Assembly: GCA_002451435.1 (NCBI GenBank)
Contig: DKCF01000076.1
Span: forward strand, 1 to 17,772
Reading direction: 5' to 3'
Length of the DNA: 17,772 nt
DNA from: Bifidobacterium sp. UBA6881
Lineage (GTDB): Bacteria > Actinomycetota > Actinomycetes > Actinomycetales > Bifidobacteriaceae
Both the position numbers and the translations under genes were made by a program. The notes under the pieces were generated by a model. That model saw only the letters and a list, made by a program, of their open reading frames with translations. It did no database searches and was not told where the DNA came from. Of the stretch, positions 7,633-14,928 are shown in pieces (positions within the stretch are counted from its first letter, which is position 1; every line of letters starts with the position of its first letter).

Positions 7633-9465
7633 TTGGAACTCTTGGCTAGACGGCATTTTGTCGGATTGGACGGTCTCAAAGGCATCGCGTTGATAGCAAT
7701 CGTGCTGTACCACTGCGACCAGCGCGTGCTCCATGGCGGATTCCTGGGCGTCGACGTCTTCTTCACCATTTCGGGATTCCTGATATTCTCCTCGCTGCTC
7801 AGGCGCATCGACGCCGGCGAAGGCATGGGATTGGGGGAGTACTGTCTGAAACGCCTACGCAGAATATACCCGGCATTGTTCGCGTTGGTCCCCATCACCG
7901 TGACCTTGGCCTGGTTCGTCAACCGTGACATGCTCGTGGGAATCCGCGACCAGATCATCACGGTGTTGCTGGGATGCTACAACTGGTACGCCATCAGTAG
8001 CGGCGGCAGTTATTTCTCGCAGACGAATCCCGATCTATGCCGGCATCTGTGGTTCATGGCGGTGCTGATGCAGTTCTATGTGGTGGCGCCATTGCTGATA
8101 ACCGTGCTCCGCAACAGTATCCGCCGATGGATTCCCGTTCTCATCCTTGTGGGGCTCTCGGCATGCAGCGCGCTGTCCATGGCATTGCAATACCATCCCG
8201 GAGACGATCCCACCCGCGTGTATTTCGGTTCCGACACGCATGCCGCCGGATTATGGCTCGGAGCGGCGTTCGCTTGGGGACTGATGATCTGGCAACGCGA
8301 TCGGGATCGGGGGATCATGCCCGATGCGATGGACAGGATTCGCCGCGCATGGGGCAATGCGGGTCCCGTCGCGGCGTTCGTGGCCTTGCTGGCATTGATA
8401 TGGATGATGCGTCGCGTCGACCAGGGGGCCATGGCTTTTCAAGGCGGCATATTCGTCGCGTCTGTGCTGTCCGTCGTGATGATTGCCGGATCCATCCCAT
8501 TCGGATCCTGGATGCAGGACCTGCTGGTATTCAAACCGCTCGTTTTGATCGGACGGCACTCATACGGCATATACCTGTGGCATTGGCCGTTGTACCTGTT
8601 CGTTCGGACCATGCTTCCGCAATGGACGGTGGTGCACGCCGGCCGTCTTTTGGCGATCACGGCGGTCTGCACCGCGATCATGTCGATCGTGTCATGGCGG
8701 CTTTTCGAAAGCCCCGTGTTGCGTGGAGGATTCCTCGCGCTGGCGCGTCCCACGGTGGCGGGAGCCGCGGACGTCATGCGGTGTTGCGTCGCAGTCGCTC
8801 TGCTGGTCGGTTCGTGCGGTATGGGTGCATACGCGGTCGCGCATGCACCTGTGCGGACCAGTGTGGAACGCGATCTGATGGATGCGAGCATGGCGATGGC
8901 CCAAGGGCGGGAAAACCATGCCGTTCTGAACCGGAACAAGACCCCCGCGCCGCGCAAGCCCGCGCATAAAATGCCGAATGGAACGCAGATGACGGCGATC
9001 GGCGACTCCGTGATGCTCGCCTCAAGCAAGGGGCTGCAATCGACGTTCCCGGGAATAACCGTCGACGCCGAAACCTCACGTTCCATGACGAAGGCCGTGG
9101 GACTCGTCAACCAGTTGAAAGCCCAGCCCGGAGGACTCCGCCAATGGGTGCTGGTCGGTCTTGCCACGAATTCCGCGGTGACGGATGACCAGCTCGGCGA
9201 TCTGCTCGACGCCATTGGATCCGATCATGTGCTGGTGCTGATCAACGCGCATGCGCCGGTATCGTGGGTCTCCGATACGAACGCCGCCTTGAAACGCTTC
9301 GCCGGCGCGCATCCGAACGACGTTGTATTGGTGGATTGGGATACGCTGATTTCGGCGCATCCGGACGAGTTGGCCCGCGACGGCATACATCCCGGTGTGG
9401 AGAACACTTTGTACTCGCAGCTGGTCAAGGACACCATAACGAATTGGATCAAACAAGGGCACTGA
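7633..9465 (+). CDS. OatA-like membrane O-acyltransferase with SGNH domain
   Basis: An acyltransferase-3 protein expected to move acyl (often acetyl) groups across the membrane onto a cell-surface glycan such as peptidoglycan or an exopolysaccharide. Residues 8-360 form the multi-helix membrane domain, with GLDGLKGIA at 11-19, the conserved His27 in LYHC, FFTISGFLIF at 43-52 and KRLRRIYPA soon after. A further membrane helix lies around 380-400. The C-terminal domain (from about 450) is SGNH-hydrolase-like: Ser459 in GDSVM, and Asp583 and His586 in DGIHPG, giving an apparently complete triad. The 610 residues match the OatA layout. Only TTG starts are possible (7633 or 7642), because a stop at 7621 closes the frame; neither has a good Shine-Dalgarno site. 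The substrate is unknown. It ends at a hairpin shared with the next operon. Confidence 0.85.
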   Translation: MELLARRHFVGLDGLKGIALIAIVLYHCDQRVLHGGFLGVDVFFTISGFLIFSSLLRRIDAGEGMGLGEYCLKRLRRIYPALFALVPITVTLAWFVNRDMLVGIRDQIITVLLGCYNWYAISSGGSYFSQTNPDLCRHLWFMAVLMQFYVVAPLLITVLRNSIRRWIPVLILVGLSACSALSMALQYHPGDDPTRVYFGSDTHAAGLWLGAAFAWGLMIWQRDRDRGIMPDAMDRIRRAWGNAGPVAAFVALLALIWMMRRVDQGAMAFQGGIFVASVLSVVMIAGSIPFGSWMQDLLVFKPLVLIGRHSYGIYLWHWPLYLFVRTMLPQWTVVHAGRLLAITAVCTAIMSIVSWRLFESPVLRGGFLALARPTVAGAADVMRCCVAVALLVGSCGMGAYAVAHAPVRTSVERDLMDASMAMAQGRENHAVLNRNKTPAPRKPAHKMPNGTQMTAIGDSVMLASSKGLQSTFPGITVDAETSRSMTKAVGLVNQLKAQPGGLRQWVLVGLATNSAVTDDQLGDLLDAIGSDHVLVLINAHAPVSWVSDTNAALKRFAGAHPNDVVLVDWDTLISAHPDELARDGIHPGVENTLYSQLVKDTITNWIKQGH

Positions 9466-9481
9466 AATCGTCGTATAAACC

Positions 9482-9524
9482 AAGGGGGCTGGCATCCGAC
9501 GATGAGTCGGACGCCAGCCCCCTT
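9482..9524. terminator. Bidirectional terminator between convergent genes
   Basis: A 19-bp stem (9482-9500 with 9506-9524, one wobble) encloses a GATGA loop and contains AGGGGGCTGG and its complement. It sits 16 bases after the acyltransferase stop and 14 bases beyond the end of the permease gene on the other strand. Read on the minus strand it is followed by GGTTTAT; the run of T is poor on the plus strand. Confidence 0.8.
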
Positions 9525-9538
9525 CAGAAGATTCCGGC

Positions 9539-10900
9539 TCAGTCTTCGTTGTTCTGCTGCTGCGGAACGGACAGGAAATGCTCCTCGCTCGGCAGCACGG
9601 CATTGAGCACCACCGCGACCACGAACGACACCGCGATGCAGTTGGAAGCGAAAATCGATTGGAACAGCGCCGGGAAATTGGCGAAGATATCGCCGACCTG
9701 GGTGAATCCGATGCCGATGGTCAGGCTCAACGCGGCGATGGTGATGTTGCGCTGCGTGTAGCCCGCTTCGGAGATCATCTGGAAACCGGAAAGGATGATG
9801 TTGCCGAACATCATGATGGTGCATCCGCCAAGCACCGCCTGCGGCAGCGAGTTGAAGACCTCCGCGACGGCGGGAACGAAACTGGCGACCACCAGAATCA
9901 GACCTCCGGAGAGAATCACCTTGCGGTTGACGACTTTCGTGATCGCCACAAGGCCGATGTTCTGCGCGAACGAGGTCAATGGCAGGCAGCCGAACAATCC
10001 GGACACTGAGGAGATCAGACCGTCTCCGGCGATTGCGCCGGCCGTCTCCCTATCGGTGGGTCGACGGTTGAGACCGACCTTGGCGAGCGCCGCGGTGTCG
10101 CCCAGCACTTCGACGGAGGACACCACGTACAGCAGCGCGAAGGAAACGATCGCGCCCGGATCGAACTCAAGCTGGAACGGCATGAAATGCGGCACGGAGA
10201 CGACCTGCAGATTCGAGAATCCGGAGAAATCGACCTTGCCCATGGCGATGGCGGCCACATAGCCGACGACCAGGCCGAACAGCACGGAAAGCTGCTTGGC
10301 GGTGCCTTTCATCAACAATTGGAAGGCGAGGCAGGCGACCAAGGAGATCAAGCCGAGCGTCAGGTTCTGCCAGCTGCCGAAATCCTTGGCGCCATCACCG
10401 CCGCCGAAACTCGTGGCACCCACGGACAACAGCGAGAAACCGATCGATGTGACCACGATGGCGGAGACGATCGGCGGAACGAACCGACGCCAGTACTTGG
10501 ACGTCAGACCCAACGCGACCTCCAGCAGGCCTCCGAGCACAACGGCGCCCGCGACCGCGCCATAACCCTGATGCTGCGCGATCGACATGGCCGCCGCGAC
10601 ATAGGTGAAGGAGATGCCGGTGACCATCGGCAGGCGCGAGCCGATCAGCCACACGCCATACAGCTGCAGGCATGTACCCAGACCCGCCACCAACAGACCT
10701 GCCTGGATGATGGCCGCGGACTGCGTCGAATTCATCTTGGCCGCCGAGGCGACCAGGAAAATCGGCGCGAGATTCGCGACGAACATCGCCATAACGTGCT
10801 GCAAGCCGAACGGGACGCCCTTCCAGAACGAGATCGGCGCGTCCAACGTGCTCAGCGCCTCGAAGGAGACGCCCTTGCCTTGTTTCTTCTTTTCGCTCAT
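9539..10900 (-). CDS. pbuX: NCS2 family purine (probably xanthine) permease
   Basis: A 453-residue nucleobase permease of the NCS2/NAT family, located in the cell membrane, importing a purine base with protons. Most of residues 25-430 is hydrophobic, fitting the 14-segment fold. The NAT signature region reads QNIGLVAIT, with Gln at 313, and an earlier membrane motif reads VEVLGD with Glu264 and Asp268, the pattern I associate with purine rather than uracil carriers. The rest of the signature (AITKV) looks more like uracil carriers, so the substrate is not settled by sequence alone. The upstream neighbour xpt, 25 bases away in the same operon, makes xanthine the best guess. The ATG at 10898-10900 follows a GAGAGGA site by about five bases. 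The gene symbol is by analogy with the xpt-pbuX pair of Bacillus. Confidence 0.88.
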   Translation of the reverse strand: MSEKKKQGKGVSFEALSTLDAPISFWKGVPFGLQHVMAMFVANLAPIFLVASAAKMNSTQSAAIIQAGLLVAGLGTCLQLYGVWLIGSRLPMVTGISFTYVAAAMSIAQHQGYGAVAGAVVLGGLLEVALGLTSKYWRRFVPPIVSAIVVTSIGFSLLSVGATSFGGGDGAKDFGSWQNLTLGLISLVACLAFQLLMKGTAKQLSVLFGLVVGYVAAIAMGKVDFSGFSNLQVVSVPHFMPFQLEFDPGAIVSFALLYVVSSVEVLGDTAALAKVGLNRRPTDRETAGAIAGDGLISSVSGLFGCLPLTSFAQNIGLVAITKVVNRKVILSGGLILVVASFVPAVAEVFNSLPQAVLGGCTIMMFGNIILSGFQMISEAGYTQRNITIAALSLTIGIGFTQVGDIFANFPALFQSIFASNCIAVSFVVAVVLNAVLPSEEHFLSVPQQQNNED

Positions 10901-10925
10901 GGTGTTCCTCTCTCAGCCGGGCGAA

Positions 10926-11507
10926 TCAGTGGCGGAATTCGATGGAGCCGTTCTGCGGGTCCATGGATTCGACGATCGCCAGGGAATCGACGTCGAAGCC
11001 GGCCTCGCGCAATCTGTCGCCGCCGCCTTGGAATCCCTTCTCGACGGCGATGCCGATGCCCTCGACGACGGCGCCCGCCTTGTGGCACAGCTCGATCAGG
11101 CCGGACAGCGCCTTGCCGTTGGCGAGGAAGTCATCGATGAGCAGCACATGGTCGCCCTCGTTGAGATACCGCTTGGAGACGATGACGGGGAATTCCTTCT
11201 GCTTGGTGAACGAGTACACGGTCGTGGTGTACTGGTCGCCATCAAGGTTGATGGACTGCGCCTTCTTCGCGAACACCACGGGGACATTGCCGAAATGACG
11301 TGCCGCCACGCAGGCGATGCCGATGCCGGAAGCCTCGATGGTCAGGATCTTGTTGATGGTCTTTCCGTGGAAATGCTCGGCCCAGGCGGCGCCCATATGG
11401 TCGAACAATTCGACATCGCATTGATGGTTGAGGAAAGCATCCACTTTCAGCACGTTGCCTGGTTTGACGGTACCCTGCCTCGCGATGCGCTCTTCGAGCT
11501 CCTTCAT
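10926..11507 (-). CDS. xpt: Xanthine phosphoribosyltransferase
   Basis: Joins xanthine to PRPP to make XMP, which GuaA turns into GMP; a cytoplasmic salvage enzyme. It has 193 residues, typical of Xpt. The PRPP-binding motif VLLIDDFLANGKA lies at 121-133, and IEASGIGIA at 57-65 and VVFAKKAQ at 77-84 are further type I phosphoribosyltransferase and Xpt features. I chose ATG 11505-11507 because the product begins MKELEERI like other Xpt proteins and an AAGGGG site (complement of 11512-11517) stands about four bases upstream; a longer frame reaching 11747 would add implausible sequence and run into pcrA. It is the first gene of a two-gene operon with the permease. Confidence 0.95.
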   Translation of the reverse strand: MKELEERIARQGTVKPGNVLKVDAFLNHQCDVELFDHMGAAWAEHFHGKTINKILTIEASGIGIACVAARHFGNVPVVFAKKAQSINLDGDQYTTTVYSFTKQKEFPVIVSKRYLNEGDHVLLIDDFLANGKALSGLIELCHKAGAVVEGIGIAVEKGFQGGGDRLREAGFDVDSLAIVESMDPQNGSIEFRH

Positions 11508-11565
11508 GAATCCCCTTAGATGTTGGCCGTGGAAAACGGCGTTTGGTAATGCATACGGCGAGCCG

Positions 11566-11594
11566 CATATAAAAGCCCAGCATACGCGCTTCAA
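11566..11594 (-). promoter_or_regulatory. Promoter of the xpt-permease operon
   Basis: On the minus strand TTGAAG (complement of 11589-11594) is followed after exactly 17 bases by TATATG (complement of 11566-11571). Transcription would start near 11560, giving a leader of only about 50 nt, which leaves no room for a purine riboswitch. The region is shared with the divergent pcrA gene. Confidence 0.6.
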
Positions 11595-11688
11595 TTGACC
11601 GCGACGGCCGTTCCGACTGACCGGCACATGTGGTAGACATGAATCTCGCAATCGACCCCGACCATTCACGAAAAAGAAAGAGCAAGCA

Positions 11689-14337
11689 GTGGAGCACAGC
11701 ATGGGACCCGTCTTATGTGACCCGCAGGATCTGATCAAGGACCTCAATGAGCAGCAGATGAAAGCGGTGAAGTACTACGGTCAGGCCCTGCTCATCGGCG
11801 CGGGGGCGGGATCCGGTAAAACACGCGTGCTCACCCGCCGCATCGCCTGGCTTCTGGCGCACGGCTTCTGGGCGAGCAGCATCCTCGCCATCACCTTCAC
11901 CAACAAGGCGGCGGCGGAAATGCGCGAACGTCTCGCGGCTCTCGTCGGGCCCGAGGCCGAACACATGTGGATCTCCACCTTTCATTCCGCATGCGTGCGC
12001 ATCCTTCGGCGCGACGGCAAGGAGATCGGACTCAAATCCGGCTTCTCCATCTACGACACCGCCGACAGCGAACGCCTGATCAAGCTCATCGGGGCTGACC
12101 TCAACGTCGACATGAAGCGGTACACGCCGCGCATGCTGCTCGGCAAGATCTCCGACTGCAAAAACGCGCTGACCACATGGAAGGACCAGCTCAAGGCGGT
12201 CAATTGCGACTACCAGCCCGGACAACGCGGATATCAGGTCGGTTCCGGCGACGTCGACGAACTGGTGGCCGTCATGTACGCCGAATACCAGCACCGGCTG
12301 GCCATGGCCAACGCGGTCGACTTCGACGATCTGATCATGCGCACCGTCGAGCTGCTCCAGACCCGCCCGCAGGTCAGCGAATACTACCGGCACAAGTTCC
12401 GCTACATCTTCGTGGACGAATACCAAGACACCAACCACGCGCAGTACGTGCTCGTCAGGGAGCTCTCGGGCATCGACTCCGGCGAGCAGCCCGAGGCGCA
12501 GGCGCGCGGCGCAGGTCGCATCGGACCATCCTGGATCACCGTCGTGGGCGACTCCGACCAGTCCATCTACGCGTTCCGTGGAGCCGACATCCGCAACATC
12601 CAGGACTTCGAACAGGACTTCCCGAACGCCGAAACCATCATGCTCGAACAGAACTACCGTTCGACGCAGACCATCCTCGACGCGGCGAACGCGGTGATCG
12701 CGAAAAACGAGAACCGCAAACCCAAGAAACTGTGGACGGCACTTGGCGCAGGCGACAAAATCGTCGGGTACGCGGCGGACAACGCGCAGCAGGAGGCCGG
12801 TTGGATAGCGAACGAAATCGCGAGGATCCACACCGAGGAGGGCGTGGCCTACCGGGACATCGCCATCATGTACCGCGCCAACGCGCAATCACGCTCCTTG
12901 GAAGAGGCGATGATCAACGCCAACCTGCCATACCAGCTGGTCGGCGGCACCAAATTCTACGAACGCAAGGAAGTCAAGGACGCGCTCGCATACCTGCAGG
13001 CCATCGTCAACCCCGCGGACAACGTGAACGTGCGCCGCATCCTCAACGTGCCGAAACGCGGTCTCGGCGCACGGGCCGAAAGCCTGGTCGCACGATACGC
13101 GGACACGCACGGCACCACCTTCTTCGACGGCATCGAGCACCTCGAACAGATCGACGGCATAACGGGACGCACCGCGAAACCGCTCGGAGCCTTCCGCGAT
13201 CTGGTGCACGAACTCGCCGATTTCGCCAAGGAACACGATTCGAAACCATCCGAGGTCGTGGCCGAAGTGCTTTCCAAAAGCGGACTGCTGGAAGACCTAC
13301 AGCGCTCGCAGGACCCACAGGACGCCTCCCGCGTGGACAACCTCTCCCAGCTGCAGTCCGTGGCCGCCGAATTCGAGCAGAACACGCCTGATGCCACGTT
13401 GGCGGGATTCCTGGAGACCACGGCGCTGGTCGCCGATTCCGACCAACTGCCGGGGGAGGGCGAGGACTCCGGCAAGGTGACGATGATGACCCTGCACACG
13501 GCCAAGGGATTGGAATATCCTTACGTGTTCCTCACCGGCATGGAACAGGGCACGTTCCCGCACCAGCGCGCGTTGGAGAACACCGGCGAACTGGCGGAGG
13601 AGCGGCGCCTCGCCTACGTGGGCATCACACGCGCGAAACGTCGGCTGTACCTGACGCGTGCGGCCGTGCGCGCGCAGTGGGGGCAGGCCAACGAGATGAT
13701 GCCAAGCCAGTTTCTGGACGAGATCCCCGACGAGCTGATCGATTGGAAGCGGCGCGAGGCCGGCGTGGAGCGCATGCGCGCCAGCTGGCAGGACGATTCG
13801 GACGATGAATACGGCGGTTGGGGCGACGATGACGATTTCGGAGCGGCGTCGTTCGGCAAAAGCATGTATGGCAAATCCACGTATGGCGGATCCGGCGCCT
13901 ACGGACGCGGCGGGGAATCGTCGCGCGGCGGCTCATCCCGCACCTCATCGTATGGGGGGTCATACGGATCGTATGGTTCGTATTCCTCACATGGCACTGG
14001 TCGCGGAACGTCATCGTATGGTTCGCGCGGCTCGTACGGTTCCGGTCGCTCGGGGTACGGTTCGGGAAAGGCATCAGGAAGGTCGGGCAGGGTCGCCACA
14101 CGGCGGGCCAAGCCGAAAGACCTCACCAAATCCGTGCCCGCAAACTCGTTGGGAGGCAGCAACGGGCTCAGCATCGGGGACTTCCGCATCGGAGACAAAA
14201 TCACCCATGACCGTTATGGGCTGGGCACCGTCGTCGACACGCAGGACAAAGGCGCCAATTCGGTGATCACCGTCGATTTCGGCACCGATGGCGTCAAGCG
14301 GTTGCTGCTTCGCGTGGCGCCCATCGAGAAGCTGTAG
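11689..14337 (+). CDS. pcrA: Superfamily 1 DNA helicase PcrA/UvrD
   Basis: A 3'-5' ATP-dependent helicase for nucleotide excision repair, removal of RecA and transcription conflicts. Numbering from GTG 11689: Q motif LNEQQ 19-23, Walker A GAGAGSGKT 37-45, Walker B DEYQD 243-247, motif III GDSDQSIYAFRG 287-298, motif IV EQNYRST 320-326, motif V TLHTAKGLEY 601-610 and motif VI RRLAYVGITRAK 639-650. All are intact. A Gly/Glu/Arg-rich insert of about 20 residues precedes motif III. Residues 720-800 form a Gly/Ser/Tyr/Arg-rich low-complexity linker, followed by a basic patch and a C-terminal Tudor-like domain (about 829-882), the part that contacts RNA polymerase in other PcrA proteins. ATG 11701 is an attractive alternative start, since GTGGAG (11689-11694) would then be its Shine-Dalgarno site, removing four residues. 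At 882 residues it is longer than the usual 720-780. Confidence 0.96.
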   Translation: MEHSMGPVLCDPQDLIKDLNEQQMKAVKYYGQALLIGAGAGSGKTRVLTRRIAWLLAHGFWASSILAITFTNKAAAEMRERLAALVGPEAEHMWISTFHSACVRILRRDGKEIGLKSGFSIYDTADSERLIKLIGADLNVDMKRYTPRMLLGKISDCKNALTTWKDQLKAVNCDYQPGQRGYQVGSGDVDELVAVMYAEYQHRLAMANAVDFDDLIMRTVELLQTRPQVSEYYRHKFRYIFVDEYQDTNHAQYVLVRELSGIDSGEQPEAQARGAGRIGPSWITVVGDSDQSIYAFRGADIRNIQDFEQDFPNAETIMLEQNYRSTQTILDAANAVIAKNENRKPKKLWTALGAGDKIVGYAADNAQQEAGWIANEIARIHTEEGVAYRDIAIMYRANAQSRSLEEAMINANLPYQLVGGTKFYERKEVKDALAYLQAIVNPADNVNVRRILNVPKRGLGARAESLVARYADTHGTTFFDGIEHLEQIDGITGRTAKPLGAFRDLVHELADFAKEHDSKPSEVVAEVLSKSGLLEDLQRSQDPQDASRVDNLSQLQSVAAEFEQNTPDATLAGFLETTALVADSDQLPGEGEDSGKVTMMTLHTAKGLEYPYVFLTGMEQGTFPHQRALENTGELAEERRLAYVGITRAKRRLYLTRAAVRAQWGQANEMMPSQFLDEIPDELIDWKRREAGVERMRASWQDDSDDEYGGWGDDDDFGAASFGKSMYGKSTYGGSGAYGRGGESSRGGSSRTSSYGGSYGSYGSYSSHGTGRGTSSYGSRGSYGSGRSGYGSGKASGRSGRVATRRAKPKDLTKSVPANSLGGSNGLSIGDFRIGDKITHDRYGLGTVVDTQDKGANSVITVDFGTDGVKRLLLRVAPIEKL
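13846..14100 (+). repeat. G/S/Y/R-rich low-complexity segment in PcrA
   Basis: This stretch codes for residues 720-804 of PcrA with ten tyrosines between 727 and 790, mostly in SYG, SYGS and RGG-like contexts. At DNA level the word TCGTATGG recurs (about 13948, 13969 and 14014) with variants such as TCATACGG, so it behaves like a degenerate minisatellite that could expand or contract between strains. It is preceded by an acidic D/E-rich segment (about residues 700-715). Confidence 0.85.
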
Positions 14338-14368
14338 CTTCTCTCGGGCGCCTTTCGCGGCGGTGCCG

Positions 14369-14430
14369 CTCACCTCGCCTACGGTGAGTTTCACCGGATT
14401 TTCTGCCTGATGGTTCTGCCATCAGGCAGT
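14369..14430 (+). terminator. Terminator region after pcrA
   Basis: Two hairpins follow pcrA: CTCACC/GGTGAG (14369-14374 with 14383-14388), then a perfect 11-bp stem (14403-14413 with 14419-14429, loop TTCTG) followed by TTGCCTTT. The second is the likelier terminator. Confidence 0.7.
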
Positions 14431-14434
14431 TGCC

Positions 14435-14528
14435 TTTACCATAGTAAAGCGGAAAAAACAAGTCTTTCTTTCTGGAAAATTTATTGCCATAATCGGCGAT
14501 GATTGTCGTTATGAAGAGAGGAAGTATC
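14435..14528 (+). promoter_or_regulatory. Promoter region of the three-gene ABC operon
   Basis: An AT-rich block in a GC-rich neighbourhood. CATAAT (14488-14493) is a five-of-six -10 box; TTTCTT (14465-14470), 17 bases upstream, is a weak -35 box. Transcription would start near 14500, which favours the TTG start at 14529 over the ATG codons at 14499 and 14511. A dyad TTTAC-CATA-GTAAA (14435-14448) lies 16 bases upstream of the -35 box and may be an operator or part of the pcrA terminator. AGAGAGGAAG (14516-14525 approximately) is the ribosome-binding site for TTG 14529. Confidence 0.5.
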
Positions 14529-14927
14529 TTGAATAAGAAAATTTTCGCAGCGGTTTCCCAGGCCCTCATGGGCGTTTTGATCGCCGTCGCGCCACGGACC
14601 TTCGCCCACGTATGCCCGGTCAAGGGAACTCCAATGGCATGCCATTACACGGCGCAGGCCGCGCTCGGCATCGGTGTCGTCATCGTGGCCCTCGCCGTCA
14701 TCGGCCTGTTCGTCGCCGATGCGGTGCGCATGGGGCTGGACATCGCCAATATCATGCTGGGGCTGCTGACGATTGCCATGCCGACGGTGCTGATTGGCGT
14801 GTGCAAAGGCTCCATGATGCATTGCCATATGGTCACCTTGCCCACATTGACGGTGTTTGGCGTCTTGCTCGCCGTATTCGCGGCCGTCGCGGCCTATCGC
14901 GACCGCCCACGCGCGGAACGAGGCTGA
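14529..14927 (+). CDS. DUF4418-like small Cys/His membrane protein
   Basis: Function unknown. I chose TTG 14529 because a GAGAGG ribosome-binding site stands seven or eight bases before it; ATG 14499 or 14511 in the same frame would remove that spacing. The 132-residue product has four hydrophobic segments (about 5-25, 44-63, 70-91 and 102-122). Cys29, Cys38-His39 and Cys92, Cys99-His100 lie in the loops between helices 1-2 and 3-4. The halves look like copies of one unit: each reads G-[VL]-L...A.P, then VC, then G..M.CH. Charge distribution (Lys3-Lys4 at the start, basic tail) suggests both ends are inside and both Cys/His loops outside. The family assignment is from memory of the MxCH pattern and the ABC context. 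It is first in an operon, one base before the permease gene. Confidence 0.75.
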   Translation: MNKKIFAAVSQALMGVLIAVAPRTFAHVCPVKGTPMACHYTAQAALGIGVVIVALAVIGLFVADAVRMGLDIANIMLGLLTIAMPTVLIGVCKGSMMHCHMVTLPTLTVFGVLLAVFAAVAAYRDRPRAERG

Positions 14928-14928
14928 G

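Noticed and set aside
5844..7961. A 705-residue open frame on the minus strand opposite ackA
   Set aside because: Same cause as opposite xfp; it runs through the ackA terminator and into the acyltransferase gene without any domain or ribosome-binding site.
11508..11600. A purine riboswitch in front of xpt, as in Bacillus
   Set aside because: The promoter at 11566-11594 leaves a leader of only about 50 nt, and I see no paired stem with the conserved purine-aptamer loops.
11713..13391. Long open frames on both strands inside pcrA (391 and 404 residues)
   Set aside because: Shadows of a GC-rich helicase gene; compositions are dominated by Arg, His and Pro or by Val and Asp with no motif.
14499..14528. 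An upstream ATG start (14499 or 14511) for the small membrane protein
   Set aside because: The ribosome-binding site lies between these codons and TTG 14529, and the likely transcript begins near 14500, so the TTG is the better start.
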